Source of the DNA: Candidatus Fermentithermobacillaceae bacterium | GTDB lineage: Bacteria > Bacillota > Sulfobacillia > Fermentithermobacillales > DUSS01 | NCBI GenBank assembly: GCA_014896535.1 | Contig: JADBKE010000017.1 | Location: forward strand, 1 to 64,000 | Length of the DNA stretch: 64,000 bases | Reading direction: 5' to 3' | In this document: in pieces, positions 55,305 through 63,765 of the stretch | Layout of the letters: each line of letters starts with the position of its first letter | How positions within the stretch are numbered: position 1 is the stretch's first letter | The notes under the pieces: generated by a model | Database searches by the model: none | What the model saw: only the letters and a program-made list of their open reading frames with translations | Told to the model about the DNA's origin: nothing | Made by a program: the position numbers and the translations under genes

Positions 55305-55568
55305 TGCCGACCCTCCCACAGGTTCCTCCGTTGAACGGCAGATTTGTTGAGGTGTTATATCCCACCTCCCCGGGCTTCCGACATCAAACGGGGCTGCCGG
55401 TGAGACTCTTGGTGCCGCTTCGCTCGACTGCCTCGGGACTCCGCCGGTTTTATCTGCCGCGCGTCCTTTACTGGCCCCGGAGAATTACCCCCAGAGCGGC
55501 GGGATGCACAAGCGCTCGCCACGTACTCGAGTGCGGTGTCGCCGGACGTGCAGGGGAACCGTGGAGCC

Positions 55569-55582
55569 TGCACATTTGTGCA
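55569..55582. promoter_or_regulatory. Palindromic operator candidate for the SorC-type regulator
   Basis: TGCACATTTGTGCA has perfect six-base arms around two bases. A half-site, TGTGCAC, follows at 55591 and TTGTGCA recurs near 55677. All lie in the 431-bp gap between the divergent PTS operon and its regulator, where SorC/DeoR-type operators are expected. The rest of the gap shows no gene. Confidence 0.55.
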
Positions 55583-55735
55583 CGTCATCTGTGCACTGTG
55601 AGCTTTCGACACAAATCGTCAAAATCCTTCTCCCTGAAGGAAATTTCGACAATTGTAGCGAACGAGGTGGTGAAAACTTGTGCAAGGGGTAGCCGGTGCA
55701 ATCACACACCAATGTGAAGAGAAGAAGGTGCGTCC

Positions 55736-56767
55736 ATGAAGCGGCCACAATCCGAACCCGCCTTTTCCCGGGATGAGATAGCCCTCATGGTGGCGGTGGC
55801 TGAGCTATACCACATTCATCACAAGACCCAACAGGAAATAGCGCGCACCTTGGGAACATCGAGATCAAAGGTGTCCCGACTCTTGACCAAGGCCGAAAAG
55901 GCGGGCATCGTCGAGGTAACCGTCAGGAACCCCTATTCCAACGTGGATAGCCTTTCCCAAGACCTGGCCCGCGTTTTCCAACTGGAAAAAGCCATTGTCG
56001 TACCGATGACCCCCGACAACGACCAACTTATTACCCCGGCGCTGGGGCGGGCGGCAGCTCAGTTCATTTTGTCTCGCATGCCCAGGTCTACCATAGTGGG
56101 TGTGGGAAGAGGTGCTTCGGTAAACCAGACGGTGGAGCATCTGGGCCGCAACGTTCGGCTTTCGCCGATCGTGGTGCCGCTGACGGGCGGAATGGGACAG
56201 CAGGATATGGTTTTCCCAGCCTTTGAAAACGCGCGGCGGTTTGCCGAGTACCTCGGCGGCTCCTGCGCTTTTATCTATGCCCCGGCCCTGGTGAGAAACA
56301 AACGCCTCAAGGAGTCGATACTTTCGGAAGAGCCGTCCAGAGAAGCCGTCGAGCTCTGGGACAGGCTGGACTGGGTGCTTACGGGGATCGGAACCGTGCC
56401 CCTCTATCGTGGATTGCCGGATGCAACATTCAGGAAAGCCCTGGACAACTTCGTAAAAGAGGTCAACGAGATGCCGGTCGCAGACGTTTGCTCGTGGTTC
56501 ATCCTCAGGGACGGCAGAATTCCCGTAACATCCCGGGCGTGTTGTCTTATCAGCGCTTCCCCGGAACAGGTGAGGCGGGCTTCGGTTCGACTGGCGCTGG
56601 CCGGAGGATTACGAAAGGTTGAAGCCATACTGGCCGCCCTTCGCACGGGGCTGATAACCGTTCTCGTAACCGAGGAAAGGACCGCCGAAGCCGTACTAGC
56701 CCTGAACGAAAAGGCCGATAAAGGGCAAAGCGCAGTCGAAATCGGCAACTCCCCGGCTTCCGCCTGA
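55736..56767 (+). CDS. SorC/CggR-type sugar-responsive transcription regulator
   Basis: 343 residues. N-terminal helix-turn-helix (about 20-60, KTQQEIARTLGTSRSKVSRL) and a C-terminal sugar-phosphate-binding domain (about 65-330: GVGRGASVNQTVEHL, VVPLTGGMG, WVLTGIGTVP, and RALAGG-like VRLALAGGLRKVEAI). The ATG follows AAGAAGGTG. It is divergent from the PTS operon and most likely controls it in response to a phosphosugar intermediate. Whether it represses or activates cannot be told from the sequence. Confidence 0.9.
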   Translation: MKRPQSEPAFSRDEIALMVAVAELYHIHHKTQQEIARTLGTSRSKVSRLLTKAEKAGIVEVTVRNPYSNVDSLSQDLARVFQLEKAIVVPMTPDNDQLITPALGRAAAQFILSRMPRSTIVGVGRGASVNQTVEHLGRNVRLSPIVVPLTGGMGQQDMVFPAFENARRFAEYLGGSCAFIYAPALVRNKRLKESILSEEPSREAVELWDRLDWVLTGIGTVPLYRGLPDATFRKALDNFVKEVNEMPVADVCSWFILRDGRIPVTSRACCLISASPEQVRRASVRLALAGGLRKVEAILAALRTGLITVLVTEERTAEAVLALNEKADKGQSAVEIGNSPASA

Positions 56768-56877
56768 GAAAGCACAACAACGCCCCCACCGCCTCGTCGG
56801 CACAGCGAACCGAATCGGGAGAAGGCGGGGGCAGACCCCCAGCTGCCGGCGGGTAAAGAGCCCGCGCTCAACGTCGT

Positions 56878-58356
56878 TTAGATGATTATGCAGATGAGTC
56901 CCCCTGAGCCCTCGTTGACCACCTTAGTTAAAGCTTCTTGTATCTTTTGCTTGGCGTTTTCGGGCATCCGCTCGATCTTGGCGGATATCCCTTCCCTCAC
57001 GATCTCGTGCAGGGGCTTTCCGAAGATGTCGGTTGACCAGATCTTACCCGGGTTGTCTTCGAACTTTTCCATGAGGTAGTTGACGAGCTCTTCGCCCTGC
57101 TCCTCCGAACCTATGAGAGGACTGACCGACGTCTCCACTTCGGTCTTGATGATGTGAATGGCCGGCCCTCTCGCCCTCAGCCTTACGCCGTAGTTCCTAC
57201 CCTGCCTAATAACTTCGGGCTCGTCGAAGATCATATCGGTGATGAGCGGCTCGACAACCCCGTACCCGGTTTCCTCAGCCTCTTTCAGAGCCAGCGACAT
57301 TTTGTCCAGCGTCTTTCTGGTCTCGGCGTAGTCCTGAAGCATCGTTATCAGATCCGCCTTATCCGCGATGTTTACGCCCGCGCGCTCGCTGAGAACTTTA
57401 AGAAAAGACTCGTCGGTAGCTTCCATCTTGATGAAGGCGTTACCCTGTCCCATGTCCACCCTTTCCACGGTGACCCCAGCCGAGTGCTCCCAGCTGCGAA
57501 GGTCTTCGACGCACCTGTCGATGTCGCGCACCCTCTTGACCGCTTCCACAGCCTGGCGGATCTTATCTTCCGCACTCGACCGCAACCAGTGGTGAGGTTC
57601 CAGCGCCTGTATCCACTTGGGGATCGACACCGTAACCTGCTTCACCGGGAATTCGTACAGAAGTTGTTCCATGATAAGAAGGATATCTTCCTGGTTCAGG
57701 TCCAGGCAGTTTACGGGTATCACCGGCACCCCGTACTCGCCTTCCATTTCCGACGCCAGCTCCGACGTGGCTTCGGAGTATGGGTCCTTTGAGTTCAGCA
57801 CTATCACGAAGGGCTTTCCGATTTCCGCGAGCTCCCTAACCGCGCGACGCTCCGGCTCAACGTAGCTGGCTCTGGGGATATCCACGATGCTGCCATCGGT
57901 TGTCACGATTATCCCGATGGTAGAATGGTCCTGTATCACCTTCCGGGTGCCCACGTCCGCGGCTTCCTGGAATGGAATGGGTACGTCGAACCACGGAGTT
58001 CTCACCATCCGCGGGCCCCTCTCGTCCTCGTAGCCCTGGGCACCGGCTACCGGGTAACCGGTGCAGTCGATCATCCTCACCCTCAAGCTGAGATTGTCCT
58101 TCAGGTCTATGCCCACGCCCTCGTCCGGAACGAACTTGGGCTCCACCGTCATGATGGTTTTCCCTCCACCGGCCTGGGGCAGTGCGTCCCGCGTCCTCTG
58201 TCTGTCGTACTCTCCCGTTATGTTGGGCAGCACGAAAACCTCCATGAACTCCCGGATGAATGTGGATTTGCCCGTCCGCATGGGTCCGACCACGCCGATG
58301 TATATGTCCCCGCGAGTGCGCTCGGCAATATCCCTGAATATGTCGAATTTCTCCAC
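56878..58356 (-). CDS. spoIVA: Stage IV sporulation protein A (spore coat ATPase)
   Basis: 492 residues from a GTG at 58356, preceded by AAGGAGGGAG; this gives the family start EKFDIFRDIAERTRGDIYIG and the same length as the Bacillus subtilis protein. Walker A is GPMRTGKST. Other landmarks are IDCTGYPVAGAQGYED, VTTDGSI and NSKDPYSEATSEL. The C-terminal end GGLICIII is typical. It polymerises on the forespore surface in the mother cell as the base of the coat, which marks the organism as a spore-former. It stands 124 bp from gpsA and ends the conserved housekeeping/spore block. Confidence 0.97.
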   Translation of the reverse strand: MEKFDIFRDIAERTRGDIYIGVVGPMRTGKSTFIREFMEVFVLPNITGEYDRQRTRDALPQAGGGKTIMTVEPKFVPDEGVGIDLKDNLSLRVRMIDCTGYPVAGAQGYEDERGPRMVRTPWFDVPIPFQEAADVGTRKVIQDHSTIGIIVTTDGSIVDIPRASYVEPERRAVRELAEIGKPFVIVLNSKDPYSEATSELASEMEGEYGVPVIPVNCLDLNQEDILLIMEQLLYEFPVKQVTVSIPKWIQALEPHHWLRSSAEDKIRQAVEAVKRVRDIDRCVEDLRSWEHSAGVTVERVDMGQGNAFIKMEATDESFLKVLSERAGVNIADKADLITMLQDYAETRKTLDKMSLALKEAEETGYGVVEPLITDMIFDEPEVIRQGRNYGVRLRARGPAIHIIKTEVETSVSPLIGSEEQGEELVNYLMEKFEDNPGKIWSTDIFGKPLHEIVREGISAKIERMPENAKQKIQEALTKVVNEGSGGLICIII

Positions 58357-58480
58357 CGCGCTCTCCCTCCTTGCAGGTCTAAGTAATCTATATGCCAAGC
58401 TCCGCAGGAAATTACCGGAATGCATTGGGTGCGGCCCGAGGTTGACTGCGGGCTAGATTCTGACCGGGGCAACTTTCAAC

Positions 58481-59503
58481 TCACATGCGCCACGGAGAAG
58501 CCGAAAACTCCGACTCTTCTCTTTTCTCCCTGGCCATGATGAGGAACACGCCGTCCCTCACTGGAAGGTTCTCGTAGAGGATGCTGTACAACACGTCGTT
58601 GATAGGCATGCGGACACCGTACTCTTGAGAAAGGGCTTTTGCAGCTTTGACCGTTTCCACTCCCTCCACCGTATAGCCGGTCCTTTCCAGAAACTCCTCC
58701 AGACACTCGCCCTTGCCCACGGCGATGCCGGCCTGGCGGTTTCTGGACAGATTCGAAGTGGACGTGAGAACGACATCACCCAACCCTGAAAGTCCCGCAA
58801 AAGTTAAAGGGTCGGCCCCGAGAGCCACTCCCAGGCGGGTGATCTCGGCGATGCCTCTGGAAATGATGCCTGCCTGAGCATTGTGGCCCAGTTCCATTCC
58901 CTCCACGATGCCACAGGCCAGAGCAATTATGTTCTTGAGAGCTCCGCCGAGTTCCACCCCTTTGACGTCCCAGTGGGTATACACGCGGAAGTACGGGGTC
59001 ATGAAGACTTCCTGAGCCCTTTCAGCACACTCCCTGCGCTCGGCGGCAACGACGGTGGCCGCGGGCAATCTTCGCGCCACCTCGACGGCGAAGTTCGGTC
59101 CAGAGAGCACGGCGATGTTATCTTTCAGGTCGGGTCGTTTTCTCGACCATAACTCCGTGGGTCTTTCCAAAGTCACGCCATCAAACCCCTTCGTCGCCGA
59201 CACCAGCAGGGCGTCCCGAGGGATCAGCCCGCCCAAGTTCTCTACCACCGTATGGAGCGCTCTGGATGGGACGGCCGAAACCACCACATCGGCCCCAGAC
59301 AGCGCGCTGGGAGCGTCGCTCGTGAATTCCACGTTTTCCGGTACGATGATCCCCGGCAGTCGCGGCGACGAACGCTGCCGCGACGCCACCGAGGCGGTTT
59401 TTTCATTCCGATCCCAGAGCACAACGGAAAACCCGCGGTCCGCCAGGACAATACCCAACGCCGTTCCCCAGGCTCCCGCTCCGAGAACACAAGCTTTTCC
59501 CAT
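58481..59503 (-). CDS. gpsA: Glycerol-3-phosphate dehydrogenase [NAD(P)+]
   Basis: 340 residues from an ATG at 59503 after GGGGAGG. N-terminal Rossmann loop VLGAGAWGTALGIVLAD, then SATKGF, VLSGPNFAVEVA and the substrate-binding GVELGGALKNIIALACGI with the catalytic lysine. It makes sn-glycerol-3-phosphate for phospholipids and supplies PlsY, encoded upstream. Confidence 0.95.
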   Translation of the reverse strand: MGKACVLGAGAWGTALGIVLADRGFSVVLWDRNEKTASVASRQRSSPRLPGIIVPENVEFTSDAPSALSGADVVVSAVPSRALHTVVENLGGLIPRDALLVSATKGFDGVTLERPTELWSRKRPDLKDNIAVLSGPNFAVEVARRLPAATVVAAERRECAERAQEVFMTPYFRVYTHWDVKGVELGGALKNIIALACGIVEGMELGHNAQAGIISRGIAEITRLGVALGADPLTFAGLSGLGDVVLTSTSNLSRNRQAGIAVGKGECLEEFLERTGYTVEGVETVKAAKALSQEYGVRMPINDVLYSILYENLPVRDGVFLIMAREKREESEFSASPWRM

Positions 59504-59634
59504 TACTTTCCTCCCCACGTCCGGCGTACTCGTCAAAACGAGGACTTTTGTTGCCGAGCTTAACCGGTGAAATCATCGAGCGTGCGTTGGGACGACGCGA
59601 CCGTCGTGCGCAACGGCGTCGCTCCTAAGCTTTC

Positions 59635-60294
59635 CTAAACCTTCCGGCTGAATTTGCCCAGCTTGCGTTCGGTACCCGAAATCAGCCTTCGAATATTATC
59701 CCTGTGTCTTACGGTGATCAGAATACAAAACGCGGCGACGGCGATCCGGTCGAAGAGATCGTATCCGAAGGAAAACAGCGTTGCCACAAAGGCTGCCCAG
59801 GAAGCTACGAGGCTCCCCAGGGAAACGTACCTGGATATGAGCACGGTTAAAGAAAAAACGGCGCTGGCGAACAAAGCGAGGCCGGGATACACGGATAGGA
59901 CGACCCCAAGGCTCGCCGCCACGCCCTTGCCCCCTTTGAACCGGAGAAAAACGGGCCAGTTGTGACCCGCCACGGCCATAAGTCCCGTGAGAAGACCTCC
60001 CATGCTGCCCCACGGCAGGTAGGTCAGGCCAAGCCAGGCCCCGAAAGCCCCTTTTGCCGCATCCAACACCAGGACCAGCGCACCCCAGGACGGTCCCAGC
60101 ACCCGCATGACGTTGGTGGCACCTATGTTTCCACTGCCTAAAAGCCTGATATCGCCCACGCCGCGAAGTTTCGCCACGAGAAAACCGAAGGGTACAGCTC
60201 CTGCAAGATACGAGAGAAAACACACTCCTGCAATCCGCAGGAGGCCGCCGACCGGGCAAACCGGCGGCAGGGCCGCCGTCTCCAAGCCGATCAC
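59635..60294 (-). CDS. plsY: Glycerol-3-phosphate acyltransferase PlsY
   Basis: 219 residues, about six membrane helices. Signature motifs GSGNIGATNVMR and FLRFKGGKGVAASLG, and GHNWPVF. It uses acyl-phosphate to acylate glycerol-3-phosphate in the membrane. The GTG start overlaps the der stop by four bases. The 14 residues before the first helix are not typical and a start further in is possible. Confidence 0.93.
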   Translation of the reverse strand: MIGLETAALPPVCPVGGLLRIAGVCFLSYLAGAVPFGFLVAKLRGVGDIRLLGSGNIGATNVMRVLGPSWGALVLVLDAAKGAFGAWLGLTYLPWGSMGGLLTGLMAVAGHNWPVFLRFKGGKGVAASLGVVLSVYPGLALFASAVFSLTVLISRYVSLGSLVASWAAFVATLFSFGYDLFDRIAVAAFCILITVRHRDNIRRLISGTERKLGKFSRKV

Positions 60295-61586
60295 CTCTGT
60301 TCGAAAACGATGGGACTTCCCTCGAATCCAAAAGAACTCCGGAACCTGCCCTCGAGGTAGCGCAGGTAGGGCTCGGGGATCTTCGCGCCTCCCCTTGTAA
60401 AGAGAACCACCTTGGGAGGTCTCACGTCAACCTGAGTTCCGTAAAGTATCTTTACCTTGCCCGGAGGAGGCGTGACCTCACAAGCTTCGCGGAGGAGGTC
60501 GTTTATCAAGGAAGTTCCTATCCTCCGGGAGTACTCGCGGTAGGCGGCTCTCACCGCAGGCAACACATCCCCGATGCCTTCGCCCGTGAGACAGGAGACG
60601 AACACGACCCGGGAATAAGCTATGGGATAAAGTACGCTCCTCACCACGTCGGAAAACTTCTTTCTGGAAGCTCCCGCCAGGATTCCCAGATCTACTTTGT
60701 TCACCACTATCACCGAGGCTTTTTGCGACCGCGAAACGTACCCAGCGATCCTCCTGTCCTGAGAAACGGGCATTTCGTTGGCGGACACCATGACGACGAC
60801 GCAGTGGGCTCTCTTGACGGCCGCCAGGGATCTCGACACCGAAAGCCGCTCCAGCTCCCTTTCCACCCTCGCAGGCCTTCTCAAGCCGGCTGTGTCTATC
60901 AAGACGTAGGGTTCTCCGTCGTACAGAAAGGGCGTATCAACGGCATCCACGGTCGTGCCTGGCAACGGTGCCACGGTCATGCGCTCCTGGCCGAGGAGGG
61001 CGTTGACCAGCGACGACTTCCCGACGTTGGGCCTTCCGACTATCGCAACCCTCACCACCTCGTTCTCCGGCGTTTCTTCCGCGGGAGATGCCTCTACATC
61101 CCTGACGATCCAATCCATGAGCTCCGCCACGCCCAGGCCGTGAATGGCTGATACCGGAAAAACCTGGGGAAAGCCGAGGGAGTAAAATTCAAAAGCTCTG
61201 TCCTTGTGCCGGGGAGTGTCGCATTTATTCACGGCGACCAGCGTGGTCTTCCCGGACTCACGAAGGATTTGAGCGATGTCCTGGTCCACCGGGGTGACGC
61301 CCTGGGAGCCGTCCACTACGAATACGAGTTCATCGGCCTCGGCGATGGCCGCCTTAACCTGATGGGCGATGGCCGCCGCAAGATGGTCCTCTGCTCCGGG
61401 AAGAAGCCCGCCCGTGTCCACGAGCCGGAAGGTCTTACCCGTCCACTCGACCTCGGCGTACAGCCTGTCCCTGGTGACGCCCGTTTCGGAATGCACTATT
61501 GCCCGGTTGGCCCGGGCCATCCGGTTGAAGAGAGCGGACTTCCCTACGTTGGGTCTGCCCACTATGGCGACGGTTTTCAGAGCCAC
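60291..61586 (-). CDS. der: Ribosome-assembly GTPase Der (EngA)
   Basis: 431 residues from a GTG at 61586, eight bases after GAGGTG. Two consecutive GTPase domains with G1 motifs GRPNVGKSALFNRMAR and GRPNVGKSSLVNALLG, G3 DTGG and DTAG, and G4 NKCD and NKVD, followed by the KH-like C-terminal domain. It helps assemble the 50S subunit. The start is five bases from the DUF512 stop. Confidence 0.96.
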   Translation of the reverse strand: MALKTVAIVGRPNVGKSALFNRMARANRAIVHSETGVTRDRLYAEVEWTGKTFRLVDTGGLLPGAEDHLAAAIAHQVKAAIAEADELVFVVDGSQGVTPVDQDIAQILRESGKTTLVAVNKCDTPRHKDRAFEFYSLGFPQVFPVSAIHGLGVAELMDWIVRDVEASPAEETPENEVVRVAIVGRPNVGKSSLVNALLGQERMTVAPLPGTTVDAVDTPFLYDGEPYVLIDTAGLRRPARVERELERLSVSRSLAAVKRAHCVVVMVSANEMPVSQDRRIAGYVSRSQKASVIVVNKVDLGILAGASRKKFSDVVRSVLYPIAYSRVVFVSCLTGEGIGDVLPAVRAAYREYSRRIGTSLINDLLREACEVTPPPGKVKILYGTQVDVRPPKVVLFTRGGAKIPEPYLRYLEGRFRSSFGFEGSPIVFEQR

Positions 61587-61590
61587 TCCG

Positions 61591-62973
61591 TTAACACCTC
61601 GCACCGTGGAGGAAGTCCAGGAGCTGAGAAGCCTCTGCCTTCAAAACGAATACTTTCACCCCAACAATCGCTTCGAGGTCCTGCACGGTCAGTCCGTCCA
61701 GAAACAGGTTCTCCCCCTCCTTGAGACACGCGTCGGGAAGAAGGATGCCCTTGGTCTTCGAGAGCTCGATTTCGCCCCTTCGGGCCATCGACAGTATGGC
61801 TCCCGCTACATCCTGCCCGGTCAAAAGTCCGGCAGCTCCTACCTCAGGTCCGAAAAACACGTTCTCAACTTCCACCACTTTTATTCTCCGCTCTTCGCAG
61901 TCAACGTACTTTTGAACCAGTCCGCTGATTTCCGGGAAAGCCATCTTTCCGGTGACCACCAGGAACTCCGGTTGCGAGGGTGCAGCGGAGGATGGCGTCT
62001 TGGCAGCACCGGCTCCCTGGAACATGCCCCGCTTTCTCGCCCAAATTCGGGCGCTTCGCCGAAAGTCGGCTATTAGCCCGATTCCGTTTTCGTACTGGGG
62101 AAAGTCCCTGTACCAGCCCGCTTGAGGCACGGGCTCCCCCGCCATCAGGTAGAATTCGTCCGCCGCCCATACAAAGGGATATCTTACCTTCTTCATACAA
62201 CCCCGGGCGAAACTCGTGACCTGCGCCAGTACGCGCCGGGACCACTCTGGATCGCGAGGCGGAGAAGGAAGGCACTTTCTCCACCTCGTATACACCGCCG
62301 GGACCACGCCGCAAGATCGCACCGCAGGCCATCGCCGAAACAGCCCCTCGAGGGTGTCATCGAGGATGTCCCCGTCGTTCCAGCCCCGGAGGAGGACGAT
62401 CTGGGCATGCACGGTTATACCCGACTCGACCAGGCGGTCGAGATCCTCGTTGATGCGACCGGCCTTTGGATTCCCCATGAGTCTGGCGCGTACGTCCGGA
62501 ACCAGGGCGTGCACCGAAACCCTCAACGGGGACATCCTATGCCTTTCTATGCGACGCCAGTCGCTCTCCCGGAGGTTGGTGAGGGTTATGAAGTTCCCCC
62601 ACAACAGGGAGAGGCGATAATCGTCGTCGCGTAGGTAAAGGGAGGGCCGAAGGCCGCGGGGAAGCTGTCTTAGAAAGCAAAACACGCAATGGTTTTCGCA
62701 CGTTCTTATTCCATCGAACAGCAGTTCCGAGAATTCGATACCGGGGCCGGAACCCCCATCGGAATCGAGAAGGACTCTCCTTACCTGGCCCCCACGGGTC
62801 CGGAACTCCAATTCGCAGGGTCCTCCGGAAGCGAGAAAGAGAAAGTGTAACTGGTCCAGGGGTCTCTCTCCGTTTACCTTCAGGATGAAGTCACCCTGCC
62901 GAATTCCAGCCAGCTCCGCCGGACTTCCCGGCAGAACCCGTTTCACTTCCGCACCGTACCAGGTCCCCTGCAT
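61591..62973 (-). CDS. DUF512 PDZ/radical-SAM-like protein
   Basis: About 460 residues; I take the ATG at 62973 after GGAGGT, though a GTG at 62946 would match the family start (VKRVLPGSPAELAGIRQGD). Domains: a PDZ-like unit (about 8-70), a radical-SAM-like barrel with cysteines CENHCVFCF and GLRPSLYLRDDDYRLS, and the DUF512 C-terminal domain (VVEVENVFFG, ILLPDACLKEGENLFLDG). It is near universal in Clostridia next to der, but its role is unknown. It overlaps the end of the DUF3189 gene by 83 bp at this start. Confidence 0.88.
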   Translation of the reverse strand: MQGTWYGAEVKRVLPGSPAELAGIRQGDFILKVNGERPLDQLHFLFLASGGPCELEFRTRGGQVRRVLLDSDGGSGPGIEFSELLFDGIRTCENHCVFCFLRQLPRGLRPSLYLRDDDYRLSLLWGNFITLTNLRESDWRRIERHRMSPLRVSVHALVPDVRARLMGNPKAGRINEDLDRLVESGITVHAQIVLLRGWNDGDILDDTLEGLFRRWPAVRSCGVVPAVYTRWRKCLPSPPRDPEWSRRVLAQVTSFARGCMKKVRYPFVWAADEFYLMAGEPVPQAGWYRDFPQYENGIGLIADFRRSARIWARKRGMFQGAGAAKTPSSAAPSQPEFLVVTGKMAFPEISGLVQKYVDCEERRIKVVEVENVFFGPEVGAAGLLTGQDVAGAILSMARRGEIELSKTKGILLPDACLKEGENLFLDGLTVQDLEAIVGVKVFVLKAEASQLLDFLHGARC

Positions 62974-63490
62974 CCAGCCACAATACCTCCCCGGTTGACT
63001 GCCCTTCATTATCCCGCCACTTTCGTTCCAGATCAAGGGAGGTTTCGACCACCGCCTCGACCAGCGGCAGACGACGGTAGAGCGACCGGGCCACCAGGGA
63101 CCTGCCCGCTCTGACCATGCCCATTCTGCGGGAGAGAAACCCGCCGATCCGCGACCGGACGTCCAAAACCGCGCGAACGTTAAAGAAAATCGCCCTGGCC
63201 TGGGGAAACCGTTGGGAGACTCGTTTTACGAGAGCCATCTCCAGTTCTTTTCCGGCGACGCCGGTACCGAGGGCATAGACGCGACCGCCGAACCCGTCGG
63301 TTCCCAGAAAAAGGGGGGTTCCCAGGTCTTCGGTCAACCGGCGGTCGAAAAAGGGAAGGTCAGCGATGCTCTGGTAGGTGGAGGGGCGCCACCCCAGGTG
63401 ACACCATCCCACGACTACGGAAGCGTGGGTACCCGCATAGCAACAATAAAACACCCGGGGTCGGCGGGGATCCGTTTCCCGGAAGAGCAC
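62891..63490 (-). CDS. DUF3189 family protein
   Basis: About 199 residues. The family core begins VFYCCYAGTHASVVVGWCHLGW and continues LPFFDRRL, GTPLFLGTDGFGGRVYALGTG. No ideal start is visible: a GTG at 63490 or one at 63454 are the candidates, neither with a clear ribosome site, so translation may depend on coupling to the upstream gene. The C-terminal tail after residue 160 is not conserved-looking. DUF3189 sits in spore-formers beside YIEGIA genes; a sporulation role is inferred from that context. Confidence 0.75.
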   Translation of the reverse strand: MLFRETDPRRPRVFYCCYAGTHASVVVGWCHLGWRPSTYQSIADLPFFDRRLTEDLGTPLFLGTDGFGGRVYALGTGVAGKELEMALVKRVSQRFPQARAIFFNVRAVLDVRSRIGGFLSRRMGMVRAGRSLVARSLYRRLPLVEAVVETSLDLERKWRDNEGQSTGEVLWLDAGDLVRCGSETGSAGKSGGAGWNSAG

Positions 63491-63539
63491 CTCGACAGCT
63501 GCCAGGGCTTTGCTGGAAACCGGGTCGTTCAGCGAAGGT

Positions 63540-63743
63540 TTAGTGCCTGACCACAATGAGCATCCCGTCTCCGAGATCATGCACCTGACCTTGAAGTATT
63601 CTGGAAAGGATCGTTGCCACGTGCTGCCGCCTGGACTCGTCGGGCACCACAAAAGTGGGCGCGCCCGAAGCTTTTCTCGGGTCATCGGTAACGATCGCCA
63701 GCACGGTTTTCTGAATCGTCACTTCCACCGGCACCAGCCCCAC
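63540..63743 (-). CDS. Small capping-complex subunit for YIEGIA
   Basis: 67 residues from a GTG at 63743; a GTG five codons later is an equal candidate. The pattern KTVLAIVTDDPRKASGAPTF, then LQGQVHDLGDGMLIVVRH, is that of the small protein that accompanies the spore membrane protein YIEGIA. It follows the YIEGIA gene after 22 bp and is soluble. Confidence 0.75.
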   Translation of the reverse strand: MGLVPVEVTIQKTVLAIVTDDPRKASGAPTFVVPDESRRQHVATILSRILQGQVHDLGDGMLIVVRH

Positions 63744-63765
63744 TTCTCGTCCGGGCCTGCCTCGA

